Shown: positions 52,620-60,169 of the stretch, one piece after another
How positions within the stretch are numbered: position 1 is the stretch's first letter
Layout: each line of letters starts with the position of its first letter
Assembly (NCBI RefSeq): GCF_000265205.3
Contig: NC_018000.1
Coordinates: 1,240,001 to 1,304,000, forward strand
Origin: Sinorhizobium fredii USDA 257
Lineage (GTDB): Bacteria; Pseudomonadota; Alphaproteobacteria; Rhizobiales; Rhizobiaceae
Reading direction: 5' to 3'
Length of the DNA stretch: 64,000 nt
Notes under the pieces: model-generated
The model's database searches: none
What the model saw: only the letters and a program-made list of their open reading frames with translations
Told to the model about the DNA's origin: nothing
Translations under genes and position numbers: made by a program

Positions 52620-53105
52620 CTAGTTGGTCCCCGCAGGTAGGCGAGGCGCCAGGAAGGCTACGCATATAAAGACAAAACCGATCAACTTCGCGGCGGCCAC
52701 CGTCATGTGGCCGGCCTCCCAGCGGAGCCGTACGGCGGCGAAATCCGGCGGAATGGGACCGGGTTTCCAAGTCGCCAGTATCGCATTGGCCGGCGCGACG
52801 ATCGTGAACCACGCGGCCAGGCCGGCGGCGAGCAGAACCGCGCCGCCCAGTGCGAACCAGAATGCCGGCCTCTCATTTGCGAGAAGATAGGTCAACAAGA
52901 AGGCGATCAGAATGGATCCGACGTCGAGCGGTGCGCCGACTTTCGCGAACAGGGCGAACTGGCCATTGAAGACCGTCGCCTCCCGCCAGAGTTCCGGTGA
53001 CCATACGGTGAGCCGCGGCGGCGCTTCGAGGACGTGAGCGAAGGAAGGACCCAAACTCAAAGCGGAGAGAAGGAGCGACGCGAACGCTGTCAGGTAAAGG
53101 ACCAT
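52620..53105 (-). CDS. DUF1772 (anthrone oxygenase-like) membrane protein
   Basis: A 161-residue protein with four membrane helices: MVLYLTAFASLLLSALSLGPSFAHVLE, then APLDVGSILIAFLLTYLLA, FWFALGGAVLLAAGLAAWFTIVAPAN and the last helix AAAKLIGFVFICVAFLAP. The pattern, including the W in RLRWEAGHMTVAAAKL and the VAPAN turn, fits DUF1772 proteins, some of which are annotated anthrone oxygenases. Function here unknown. It is divergent from the S41 peptidase gene. Confidence 0.7.
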   Translation of the reverse strand: MVLYLTAFASLLLSALSLGPSFAHVLEAPPRLTVWSPELWREATVFNGQFALFAKVGAPLDVGSILIAFLLTYLLANERPAFWFALGGAVLLAAGLAAWFTIVAPANAILATWKPGPIPPDFAAVRLRWEAGHMTVAAAKLIGFVFICVAFLAPRLPAGTN

Positions 53106-53289
53106 GACTTCAATCCTCTAGTTCAAATCTCTGCTGCGAACCCGAAACCTCATCGCGCCATGGTTGTTCCGAGAAGAGGTCCCAGAACGCCCTGGATGAC
53201 CCCTTCACGGAATGTTGTTGAAGGGAGCCTCGATCCGGGGGCGGCTTTGCGGGTACTCTTGGCCGGAAACGGAAACATGGTTTCGAGAA

Positions 53290-54537
53290 GTGAAGACGTT
53301 CGGCCCCCTGCCCTTCGCGCTCCTGCTCTTCCTCGCACCGGCCGAGGGCTTCGCTCTGGATATGCCTCGTTCCGGCCATGCGGTGTTTGATCGCGCCGTC
53401 GAGCTCGTCGTCGATAATTTCTATGACGCATCCGCGCTCGATCGTTTCAGCGCCGCGGTCCGCAAGCAAATGGAGGATGACCGCGGGTCGCTGACAGCCA
53501 AGAGCCCGGAGGATCGTGTCGACGCGGCGGTCGAGAGCGTGCTCGCCAGCCTCGGCGTGTCGCATACCGGCCGCTTCACCTCCGACACGATCGACTATTA
53601 CGAACTGGCCGACATATTCCGCTTCGCCATCCGCAGCGATATCAAACGGCTGTTCCCGCCGGACGGCGAGGTTCGTTATGCCGGGATCGGCATGGTCACC
53701 CGGCACGAAGACGGGCTGCATTTCGCCAGCGATGTCTATGATGGGGCGCCTGCCGACCGGGCAGGTATCCGGGTGGGCGACGAGATCCTCTCGGTAGACG
53801 GCCTGCCTTACCGCGAGATCGCATCTTTCCGGGACAAGGTCGGGCGCACCGTCGACGTCCGGCTGCGCCGGCATCGGGAGGCACCGCCAATCACCGTCAC
53901 GGTCGCCGTCGAGCGGCTGCAGCCGCTGCGCACCTTCGAGAAGGCGATCGAGAGCAGCATCGCAGTCACCGGACCGGAGGGGCGGCGCATCGGCTATCTC
54001 CGCCTCTGGACCCTCTCCACCCGCGACGGTCTGGACATCGTCGCCCGCGAGCTCGCCAGCGGCCGCCTCAAGGACGCCGATGGCGTCGTCGTCGACCTGC
54101 GCGGGCGCTGGGGCGGCGGCCCGCCGGACGCGGCAGACCTTTTCGTCGGCGGGGTGCCGACATTCCGGCTGATCTCGCGGGACGGCAAGGACATGCTTGG
54201 CACCGTGCGCTGGCGCCGGCCGGTGGTGGCGATCATCGATGAAGGATCGAGAAGCGGCCTCGAACTCTTCGCTCATGCCCTGAAGGTGAATGGCATACCG
54301 CTTGTCGGCTCACGTACGGCCGGCGCCCTGCTCGCCGGCCGGGCCTTTCTTCTTCCCGATGACAGCCTCCTGGAAGTGGCGGTCTCGGATGCGGTCATCG
54401 ACGATGGTCTGCGCCTGGAAGGTCGCGGCGTCGAACCGGACATCACCGTGCCCTTCAGCCTGCCCTATGCGGACGGGCGCGATCCGCAGGTCGACGCCGC
54501 GATGGAGGAGATGCAGCGCATTCTCGCCAAGGGCTGA
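53290..54537 (+). CDS. S41 family (C-terminal processing) peptidase homologue with PDZ domain
   Basis: A 415-residue exported protein. With GTG 53290 as start it has a signal peptide (KTFGPLPFALLLFLAPAEGFA). A PDZ domain covers roughly residues 130-210 (YAGIGMVTRHEDGLHFASDVYDGAPADRAGIRVGDEIL). The S41 domain follows: VVDLRGRWGGGPPDAADLFVGG, then VVAIIDEGSRSGLELFAHALK and GIPLVGSRTAGALLAGRAF. S322 aligns with the catalytic serine, but the lysine 24 residues on is replaced by A346 (TAGA instead of TFGK). It may use another base or be non-catalytic. The ATG/TTG-led extension from 53212 gives no signal peptide. Confidence 0.78.
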   Translation: MKTFGPLPFALLLFLAPAEGFALDMPRSGHAVFDRAVELVVDNFYDASALDRFSAAVRKQMEDDRGSLTAKSPEDRVDAAVESVLASLGVSHTGRFTSDTIDYYELADIFRFAIRSDIKRLFPPDGEVRYAGIGMVTRHEDGLHFASDVYDGAPADRAGIRVGDEILSVDGLPYREIASFRDKVGRTVDVRLRRHREAPPITVTVAVERLQPLRTFEKAIESSIAVTGPEGRRIGYLRLWTLSTRDGLDIVARELASGRLKDADGVVVDLRGRWGGGPPDAADLFVGGVPTFRLISRDGKDMLGTVRWRRPVVAIIDEGSRSGLELFAHALKVNGIPLVGSRTAGALLAGRAFLLPDDSLLEVAVSDAVIDDGLRLEGRGVEPDITVPFSLPYADGRDPQVDAAMEEMQRILAKG

Positions 54538-54540
54538 TGT

Positions 54541-54561
54541 GGCTCCGCCATCCGTAGAGCC
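54541..54561. terminator. Short dyad between convergent genes
   Basis: GGCTC (54541-54545) and GAGCC (54557-54561) between the S41 stop and the permease stop. Weak, no T-run; possible shared terminator. Confidence 0.3.
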
Positions 54562-54562
54562 G

Positions 54563-55561
54563 CTATTCGCTCTGACGGAAACTGCGGATGCGATCGAACA
54601 GTACGGCGAGCACCGTCGCGCCGCCGATGAAGGTCCCCTGCCAGAAGGCGTTGATGCCGAGCAGGCCGAGACTGTTGCGGATCACCTCGATCAGCGCCGC
54701 GCCGATCAAGGCGCCGGAAGCGGTGCCGAGCCCACCCGCCAGGTTGGCGCCGCCGATGACCGCCGCGGCGATGACCTGAAGCTCCATACCGGCGCCGATA
54801 TTGGTGGTGACGGCGCCGAGCCAGCCGGTCTGGATGATGCCGGCAACGCCCGCCGAAAGCGCCGAAATCATGTAGACGGTAACCTTGATCCGGCGGACCG
54901 GAACGCCGGTCAGCGTCGCGGCGTGCTCGTTGCCGCCGATCGCAAAGACGTAGCGGCCGAACTTCGTCCAGCGCAGAACGAAGCCGGTGAGAAGCGCAAG
55001 CACAATCATGTAGATCACCGGATTGGCGATCCCGAAGAACCAGGCACCGCCGCCGAGCGCCAGGAGCGTGTCGTGATCCGGGCCGAACTGGAAGACGACG
55101 GTGTTGTTGGAGGCGACCATTGCGAGGCTTCGGGCGATCGACAGCATGCCGAGCGTGATGACGAAGGGTGGAAAACCAAGATAGGCGATCATGACACCGT
55201 TGAAACCACCGATGAGGAGGGCCGTGCCGATCGAAGCGGCAATGCCGACCTCGATGCTGTAGCCGGCATTCATGACCACCGCGAGTACCATGCTACAGAG
55301 ACACAGGACCGAGCCGACCGACAGGTCGATGCCGCCGGTGATGATCACCAGCGTCATCCCGAGGGCAATGATCGCCACGAAGGTGAAGTTGCGGGTGATG
55401 TTGTAGAGGTTCTTCGGCGTCGCGAAAGTGTCCGTCGCGACGGACAGGAAGAGGCAGGCCAGAATGACGGCGATCAGCACCCAGAACGTCTGACTGGACA
55501 GAACCGAGGTGACCCAGCTCTGCTGTCTCTGCCCGATCGCCCGATCCAAGGTAATTGCCAT
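54563..55561 (-). CDS. CUT2 sugar ABC permease (RbsC/FrcC-like)
   Basis: A 332-residue inner-membrane permease of the RbsC family. Core motifs: VIITGGIDLSVGSVLCLCSMVLAVV near residue 70 and ELQVIAAAVIGGANLAGGLGTASG near residue 258. Only one permease gene is present, so it would act as a homodimer. It follows the ATPase gene by 32 bp on the minus strand; the binding protein lies on the other strand at 57560. Confidence 0.89.
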   Translation of the reverse strand: MAITLDRAIGQRQQSWVTSVLSSQTFWVLIAVILACLFLSVATDTFATPKNLYNITRNFTFVAIIALGMTLVIITGGIDLSVGSVLCLCSMVLAVVMNAGYSIEVGIAASIGTALLIGGFNGVMIAYLGFPPFVITLGMLSIARSLAMVASNNTVVFQFGPDHDTLLALGGGAWFFGIANPVIYMIVLALLTGFVLRWTKFGRYVFAIGGNEHAATLTGVPVRRIKVTVYMISALSAGVAGIIQTGWLGAVTTNIGAGMELQVIAAAVIGGANLAGGLGTASGALIGAALIEVIRNSLGLLGINAFWQGTFIGGATVLAVLFDRIRSFRQSE

Positions 55562-55593
55562 GACCGACCTTCGCTTTCCCCGCGCTGTCTTGA

Positions 55594-56334
55594 TTATACC
55601 TGTTCGATCGCGCCGGTGATCAGACCGGTGACCTCTTCCGGTGAACTTGCCGCAATCGCCTTGTCGGCAACCTTTCGGCCGCGCCGCATCACGATGACAC
55701 GATCGGCAACGTCGAAGACGTCCGGCATGCGGTGACTGATCAGCACCACCGCGATGCCACGGTCGCGCAAATGGCGGATCAGATTCAGCACTTCGGCCAC
55801 CTGGCGGACGGAGATTGCCGCAGTGGGTTCGTCCATCAGCACGATCTTCGCTTCCGAGAGCATGGTGCGGGCGATCGCCACCGCCTGCCGCTGACCGCCG
55901 GACATCTGCTTGACCAGATCGCGTGGGCGGGTCTCCGACTTCAGCTCCATGAAGATCTCACCGGCGCGCCGGTACATCGACTTGTAGTCGAGAACGCGCA
56001 ACGGACCGACTCCGCGGCGCAATTCACGTCCGAGAAATACGTTCGCCGCCGCAGTCAGATTGTTGCAGAGCGCCAGGTCCTGGTAGACAATCTCGATGCC
56101 ATGCTGGCGCGCTTCGATGGGGCGATGCATGACAAGTTCGGCACCGTTCAGACGCATGGTCCCGTGGCTCGGTCGATAGTTGCCGGCGATCATCTTGACG
56201 AGAGTGGACTTGCCGGCGCCATTGTCGCCCATGAGGCCGACGACCTCGCCGGCCTGAAGCGCAAACGAAACGTCGTTGACCGCCTGGATGGCGCCAAAAT
56301 GCTTGGAAATATTGGCGAGCTCGAGAACCGCCAC
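55594..56334 (-). CDS. CUT2 sugar ABC ATP-binding protein, single cassette (FrcA-like)
   Basis: A 246-residue ATPase with one cassette only: Walker A GDNGAGKST near residue 36, signature MSGGQRQAVAIARTM, Walker B IVLMDEPTAAIS and switch VVLISHRMPDV. Most CUT2 ATPases (RbsA, XylG, and the YtfR-type protein in this window) carry two cassettes; the short form is known from the rhizobial fructose system FrcBCA. It would work as a homodimer with the downstream permease. Divergent from the oxidoreductase at 56532. Confidence 0.89.
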   Translation of the reverse strand: MAVLELANISKHFGAIQAVNDVSFALQAGEVVGLMGDNGAGKSTLVKMIAGNYRPSHGTMRLNGAELVMHRPIEARQHGIEIVYQDLALCNNLTAAANVFLGRELRRGVGPLRVLDYKSMYRRAGEIFMELKSETRPRDLVKQMSGGQRQAVAIARTMLSEAKIVLMDEPTAAISVRQVAEVLNLIRHLRDRGIAVVLISHRMPDVFDVADRVIVMRRGRKVADKAIAASSPEEVTGLITGAIEQV

Positions 56335-56531
56335 GCTAGCCTCCCGATACCTGAATACCGCCGTGCCCGGGTCTCCTCCCCCAGGTTAATGCGATTCCAT
56401 TTACGCAAATGCGCGGAACAGCGTCAATCGTCCTACAAATAAAGACGTATATGCGCGCGAACGCATATTGTATTACAAATATTCGTTGACGCGCGAAGCG
56501 CGCGGATATTACCTATCAGCAGGAGGAGAGC
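56335..56531. promoter_or_regulatory. Divergent control region with 20-bp inverted repeat
   Basis: Between the ATPase/permease operon and the oxidoreductase/binding-protein operon. It holds ATATGCG-N6-CGCATAT (56449-56468), a smaller CGCA-AA-TGCG dyad (56404-56413), a CGCGC-GAA-GCGCG dyad (56490-56502) and TACAAATA twice. TTGACG at 56486-56491 could be a -35 element for the rightward promoter. No regulator gene lies next to it. Confidence 0.6.
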
Positions 56532-57512
56532 ATGCTGATCCTTGTCACCGGGGCAACGGGCAAGGTCGGACAGCATCTCATCGCTGGGCTGCTTGACGAT
56601 CCTCGTTTTCCCAAGGCGCGCATCCGTGCGCTTTGCCACAACCGCCTGCGTGCCGAAACAGACCGTGTCGAAGTGGTCCGCGGAACGATCGCCGAGCGCG
56701 ACGTCGCCGCCCGGGCGCTCGCCGGGGTAACGCATGTCGTCCATCTCGCCACCTGCAAGGAAACTCCAGACAGCGTCATGGACGTAACGGTCAAGGGGTT
56801 GTTCTGGCTGCTCGAGGAATTCCGCGCCAGCGAGACCGCCCGCCAGTTCATCCTCATCGGCGGCGACGCCGGCGTCGGCCATTTCCACTATCGGCACGAC
56901 GGGCCTGTCACCGAGGCGACGCCGCATCGGGCCTATCCGGGCTGCTACGCCCTGTCAAAGGTCCTCGAAGAGGTGATGCTGGAGCAGTATGGCATTCAGT
57001 ACGGCCTCAACGGCTGCTGCCTGCGGGCGCCATGGATCATGGAGAAGGATGATCTCAGGTTTTCTCTGTCCTTCGGCGACGATGTGTTCGGCGGCCCGGT
57101 CTGGAAGGACCTCGTTCCGGAAGCCGACGCGAGACGCTATGCGATGGACGGCACGGTGCCGTTGCTGCTCGACGCCGACGGGCGACCGCTAAAGCGCAAC
57201 TTCGTCCATGTCGACGATCTTGTCTCGGCGATACTGGCGGCGATCGATCATCCCCGGGCGGTTCGGCAACTCTTCAACATCTCGATGGATCGACCGGTCG
57301 ATTATGGCGACGTCGCCGCCTACCTCGCCCGCACGCGCGGTCTTGGCTCCGTCAACATTCCGAGCCGCTTCCATTCCAACTGGATGGACAACAGCAAGGC
57401 CAAATATCTGCTGGGCTGGCAACCCGGCTACGATCTCGAGAAGCTTATAGATTCGGCCTGGCAATACGAGCGCTCGGAGGAGAATCCGCGCATCGTCTGG
57501 TATCCGGGCTGA
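56532..57512 (+). CDS. NAD(P)-dependent sugar epimerase/dehydratase-like oxidoreductase (extended SDR)
   Basis: A 326-residue extended short-chain dehydrogenase. Cofactor motif ILVTGATGKVGQHLIAG at the N terminus. The YxxxK-type catalytic pair is seen in HRAYPGCYALSKVLEEVML near residue 140 (Y...K). The C-terminal half (NFVHVDDLVSAILAAIDHP, LGWQPGYDLEKLI) is typical for NAD-dependent epimerases acting on sugars or sugar lactones. AGGAGGAG precedes the ATG. It lies 47 bp upstream of a CUT2 binding-protein gene, so it probably handles the imported sugar. Confidence 0.85.
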   Translation: MLILVTGATGKVGQHLIAGLLDDPRFPKARIRALCHNRLRAETDRVEVVRGTIAERDVAARALAGVTHVVHLATCKETPDSVMDVTVKGLFWLLEEFRASETARQFILIGGDAGVGHFHYRHDGPVTEATPHRAYPGCYALSKVLEEVMLEQYGIQYGLNGCCLRAPWIMEKDDLRFSLSFGDDVFGGPVWKDLVPEADARRYAMDGTVPLLLDADGRPLKRNFVHVDDLVSAILAAIDHPRAVRQLFNISMDRPVDYGDVAAYLARTRGLGSVNIPSRFHSNWMDNSKAKYLLGWQPGYDLEKLIDSAWQYERSEENPRIVWYPG

Positions 57513-57521
57513 TTGGTGTCG

Positions 57522-57538
57522 CGGACACGGGGTGTCCG
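57522..57538 (+). promoter_or_regulatory. Stem-loop upstream of CUT2 binding-protein gene
   Basis: CGGACAC-GGG-GTGTCCG, perfect 7-bp arms, in the 47-bp gap between the oxidoreductase stop and the binding-protein start, ending 11 bp before its GGGAGG ribosome site. Confidence 0.6.
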
Positions 57539-57559
57539 TGCGTTGCAAGGGAGGAAAGC

Positions 57560-58549
57560 ATGAGGAAGGCATTATTGCTAGCCGCAGCCGTCCTGGCGTT
57601 CAGCGCCGGAACCGCTCTGGCCCAGAAGAAGCAGCTTGTCATTGTCGTGAAAGGCCTCGATAACCCGTTCTTCGAGGCGATCAACCAGGGCTGCCAGAAG
57701 TGGAACAAGGAAAACCCGGATTCGGAATACGAATGCTTCTACACCGGCCCTGCCTCTACATCCGACGAGGCCGGTGAGGCGCAGATCGTCCAGGACATGC
57801 TGGGCAAGGCGGATACGGCGGCGATCGCCATCTCGCCCTCAAACGCCAAGCTCATCGCCCAGACACTCAAGACCGCGAATCCGACAGTCCCGGTCATGAC
57901 GCTCGATGCGGATCTCGCAGCCGAAGATTCGGCGCTGCGCAAGACCTATCTCGGTACGGACAATTACCTGATGGGGTACCGCATCGGCGAGTACATCAAG
58001 AAGGGCAAGCCGAATGGCGGCAAGATCTGCACCATCGAAGGCAATCCCGGCGCCGACAATATCCTGCGCCGCGCCCAGGGCATGCGCGACGCGCTGACGG
58101 GTCAAAAGGGGCTGACGGAGCTCAAGGGCGAAGGCGGCTGGACGGAAGTTGCCGGCTGCCCGGTCTTCACCAATGACGACGGCGCCAAGGGCGTGCAGGC
58201 AATGACCGACATTCTTGCCGCCAATCCCGACCTCGATGCCTTTGGCATCATGGGCGGGTGGCCGCTATTCGGCGCGCCACAGCCTTACCGCGACCTGTTC
58301 AAGCCGATGGCCGACCAGATCGCCAAGAATGAATTCGTGATCGGTGCTGCCGATACGATCGGCGACGAGGTGGCAATCGCCAAAGAGGGTCTGGTGACCG
58401 CCCTCGTCGGGCAGCGTCCCTTCGAGATGGGCTACAAGGCGCCATCGGTGATGATGGACCTGATCGCCGGGAAACCGGTCGAGGATCCGGTCTTTACCGG
58501 TCTCGACGAATGCACCAAGGACACGGTGGACACCTGCATCCAGAAATAG
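57560..58549 (+). CDS. CUT2 sugar-binding protein
   Basis: A 329-residue periplasmic binding protein with signal peptide MRKALLLAAAVLAFSAGTALA; mature start QKKQLVIVVKGLDNPFFEAINQGCQKW. Further family segments are DTAAIAISPSNAKLIAQTLK near residue 88 and GGKICTIEGNPGADNILRRAQGMRDAL near residue 152. Cysteine pairs (C at AINQGCQKW/YECFY and near DECTKDTVDTC at the end) suggest disulfides. Partner of the ATPase and permease on the opposite strand. GGGAGGA before the ATG. Ligand unknown. Confidence 0.88.
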   Translation: MRKALLLAAAVLAFSAGTALAQKKQLVIVVKGLDNPFFEAINQGCQKWNKENPDSEYECFYTGPASTSDEAGEAQIVQDMLGKADTAAIAISPSNAKLIAQTLKTANPTVPVMTLDADLAAEDSALRKTYLGTDNYLMGYRIGEYIKKGKPNGGKICTIEGNPGADNILRRAQGMRDALTGQKGLTELKGEGGWTEVAGCPVFTNDDGAKGVQAMTDILAANPDLDAFGIMGGWPLFGAPQPYRDLFKPMADQIAKNEFVIGAADTIGDEVAIAKEGLVTALVGQRPFEMGYKAPSVMMDLIAGKPVEDPVFTGLDECTKDTVDTCIQK

Positions 58550-58551
58550 AG

Positions 58552-58592
58552 CTTAAGAGGGAGGCCGGCGGCGTGACGTCGGCCTCCCTAAG
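58552..58592. terminator. Strong bidirectional terminator-like stem-loop
   Basis: GGGAGGCCG and CGGCCTCCC form perfect 9-bp arms (58559-58567, 58580-58588), extended by CTTA/TAAG outside. It lies exactly between the converging binding-protein and exsH genes. Confidence 0.75.
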
Positions 58593-58597
58593 CCCGC

Positions 58598-59995
58598 TCA
58601 GATCTGCCAGTCGGCGTCCAGCTGATAGGCCTTGATATAGTCGATCTTCATCTGAGACCCGTCGACGAGCCCGTCACTCGGCGTGCCGGCGATACCCCCG
58701 ACCGCCAGGTTGACGAGCATGTACATCGGGTCGTGCATGTCCGAGGGTGTGTCGGCACGGGCAATCGCCGCATCGTCGAAGTACCAGACAATCTCGTCCT
58801 CGGTCCAAAGCACGCCGTATTTGTGGAAGCCGCTGGTGTCAGGCACCTTCACTGCGCTCGCGATGCTGGTCTGCGAGCCGGTCTCGTTGGAATGCACGGT
58901 GGCGATGATGGTATTCGGATCCTGCCCGCGCATCTCGACGACGTCCAGTTCCGGTGGCCAGGAGCCATCGGCGGGCAGAAGCCAGAAGGCCGGCCATACG
59001 CCCTGGTCGTCCGGCATGTCGGCGCGGACTTCGAAATAGCCGTAGGTCTGGGCAAAGGACGAATGGGTCGTGAGCAATCCGGACGTGTAATCATAGCCAT
59101 TAATTTGGGCTTGGATGGCTTCGGACGCCGGCGCGGCCTTGATCGTCAGAACGCCATTGCTGACGGAAAACGGGTTGGCGGAAGCGGTCGGCTGGTAGGT
59201 CGGATTGATATACCATTGCAGTTCGCCGTTTCCGGAAAGCGTGCTTCCCTTCTCCGGCGCCCACCAGAACTTTGGATCCCAGACGCCGCTATCGCCGCTA
59301 CGCAGCTGAAGCGTGTTGAACTCGTCCGAGAAAGTCTGCGTCAGCGCGGAGCGATCGAGGCTCAGCCGAAACTGGTGCGCCTGCAACTGATCGGCAGTGG
59401 TGTTGGCGAACACCAGGCTCTCGCCGTCTGCCAAAGCGAGGCGCAAATTCGACCCCTCCTGGCTCGCATTGGCCAGAATCTGCTGGAAGGAGGTAAACCC
59501 ATAGCCGTCCAGACGAACGGTGTCGTCGAAGTTGAAATCGGTAATAAGGTCCGTGCCATTGCCGCGCGCGAACACGAAGGTGTCGGCGCCACCTGCGCCG
59601 ATCAGCACATCGTTGCCGCCGCCGCCATCGAGCGTCTGGGTTCCCGAGCCGCCCTTAATGATGTTGTCCGTGTCATTGCCGAAGGCAAACCGGCCGCTGC
59701 CGGTGACGGTCAGGTTCTCGAAATTCTGCGGAAGCGTGTAGCTCATCCACGTATTTATCGTATCGACACCCTCGCCTGCCGCCTCAGAGGCCCGATTGAT
59801 CCCAGAATAGAGATAGTAGATGTCGTCACCCTTGCCGCCGATCATGGTGACATTGACGGAACTGTCGCCCCACATGGAATCATTGCCGGCGGTCCCATAG
59901 AGCGTAGGCCCCGATCCGGTTGCGGAAAACCAGGCCGTCGAGCTTCCGCTGTAATAGAGCGGCTTGCCCACGGCATTCAGCACAGTTCTGCTCAT
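58598..59995 (-). CDS. exsH: Endo-1,3-1,4-beta-glycanase ExsH (GH16 with N-terminal calcium-binding repeats)
   Basis: A 465-residue secreted enzyme. N-terminal part: nonapeptide-type calcium-binding repeats (MIGGKGDDIYYL near residue 50, then LDGGGGNDVLIGAGGADTFVF near residue 125), as in proteins exported by type I secretion; no Sec signal peptide. C-terminal part: GH16 domain with the catalytic signature E349-L-D351-V-V-E354 in PPELDVVEMRG. The length, domain order and opening MSRTVLNAVGKPLYYSG match ExsH of S. meliloti, which cuts nascent succinoglycan and leaves through the PrsD/PrsE system; those export genes are not here. ATG 59995 has GGAGAG before it. Confidence 0.93.
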   Translation of the reverse strand: MSRTVLNAVGKPLYYSGSSTAWFSATGSGPTLYGTAGNDSMWGDSSVNVTMIGGKGDDIYYLYSGINRASEAAGEGVDTINTWMSYTLPQNFENLTVTGSGRFAFGNDTDNIIKGGSGTQTLDGGGGNDVLIGAGGADTFVFARGNGTDLITDFNFDDTVRLDGYGFTSFQQILANASQEGSNLRLALADGESLVFANTTADQLQAHQFRLSLDRSALTQTFSDEFNTLQLRSGDSGVWDPKFWWAPEKGSTLSGNGELQWYINPTYQPTASANPFSVSNGVLTIKAAPASEAIQAQINGYDYTSGLLTTHSSFAQTYGYFEVRADMPDDQGVWPAFWLLPADGSWPPELDVVEMRGQDPNTIIATVHSNETGSQTSIASAVKVPDTSGFHKYGVLWTEDEIVWYFDDAAIARADTPSDMHDPMYMLVNLAVGGIAGTPSDGLVDGSQMKIDYIKAYQLDADWQI

Positions 59996-60169
59996 CGCAT
60001 CTCTCCAGGTTTGATTGGACTCCTCCTCCGCAAGGCCCAAGGGCCATACCCTCCGCGGCGAACCTACCACCAGCGGTGGGGCTCCACACCCCTACGTCTT
60101 TTAGGGCGTTTTGGAACAATGCTCCGATCAGCGGCGTTGTCTGGCGTTATGCGGCGCGCGGAGGGAACT

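Noticed and set aside
54290..55735. 481-codon plus-strand frame across the S41 end and the CUT2 permease
   Set aside because: Strongly charged, low-complexity translation without motifs, opposite a clear permease.
58733..60169. Open plus-strand frame of 479 codons in phase with the exsG gene
   Set aside because: It runs antisense to the well-supported exsH, has no ribosome site, and its translation has no recognisable domain; the real exsG start is the ATG at 60170.
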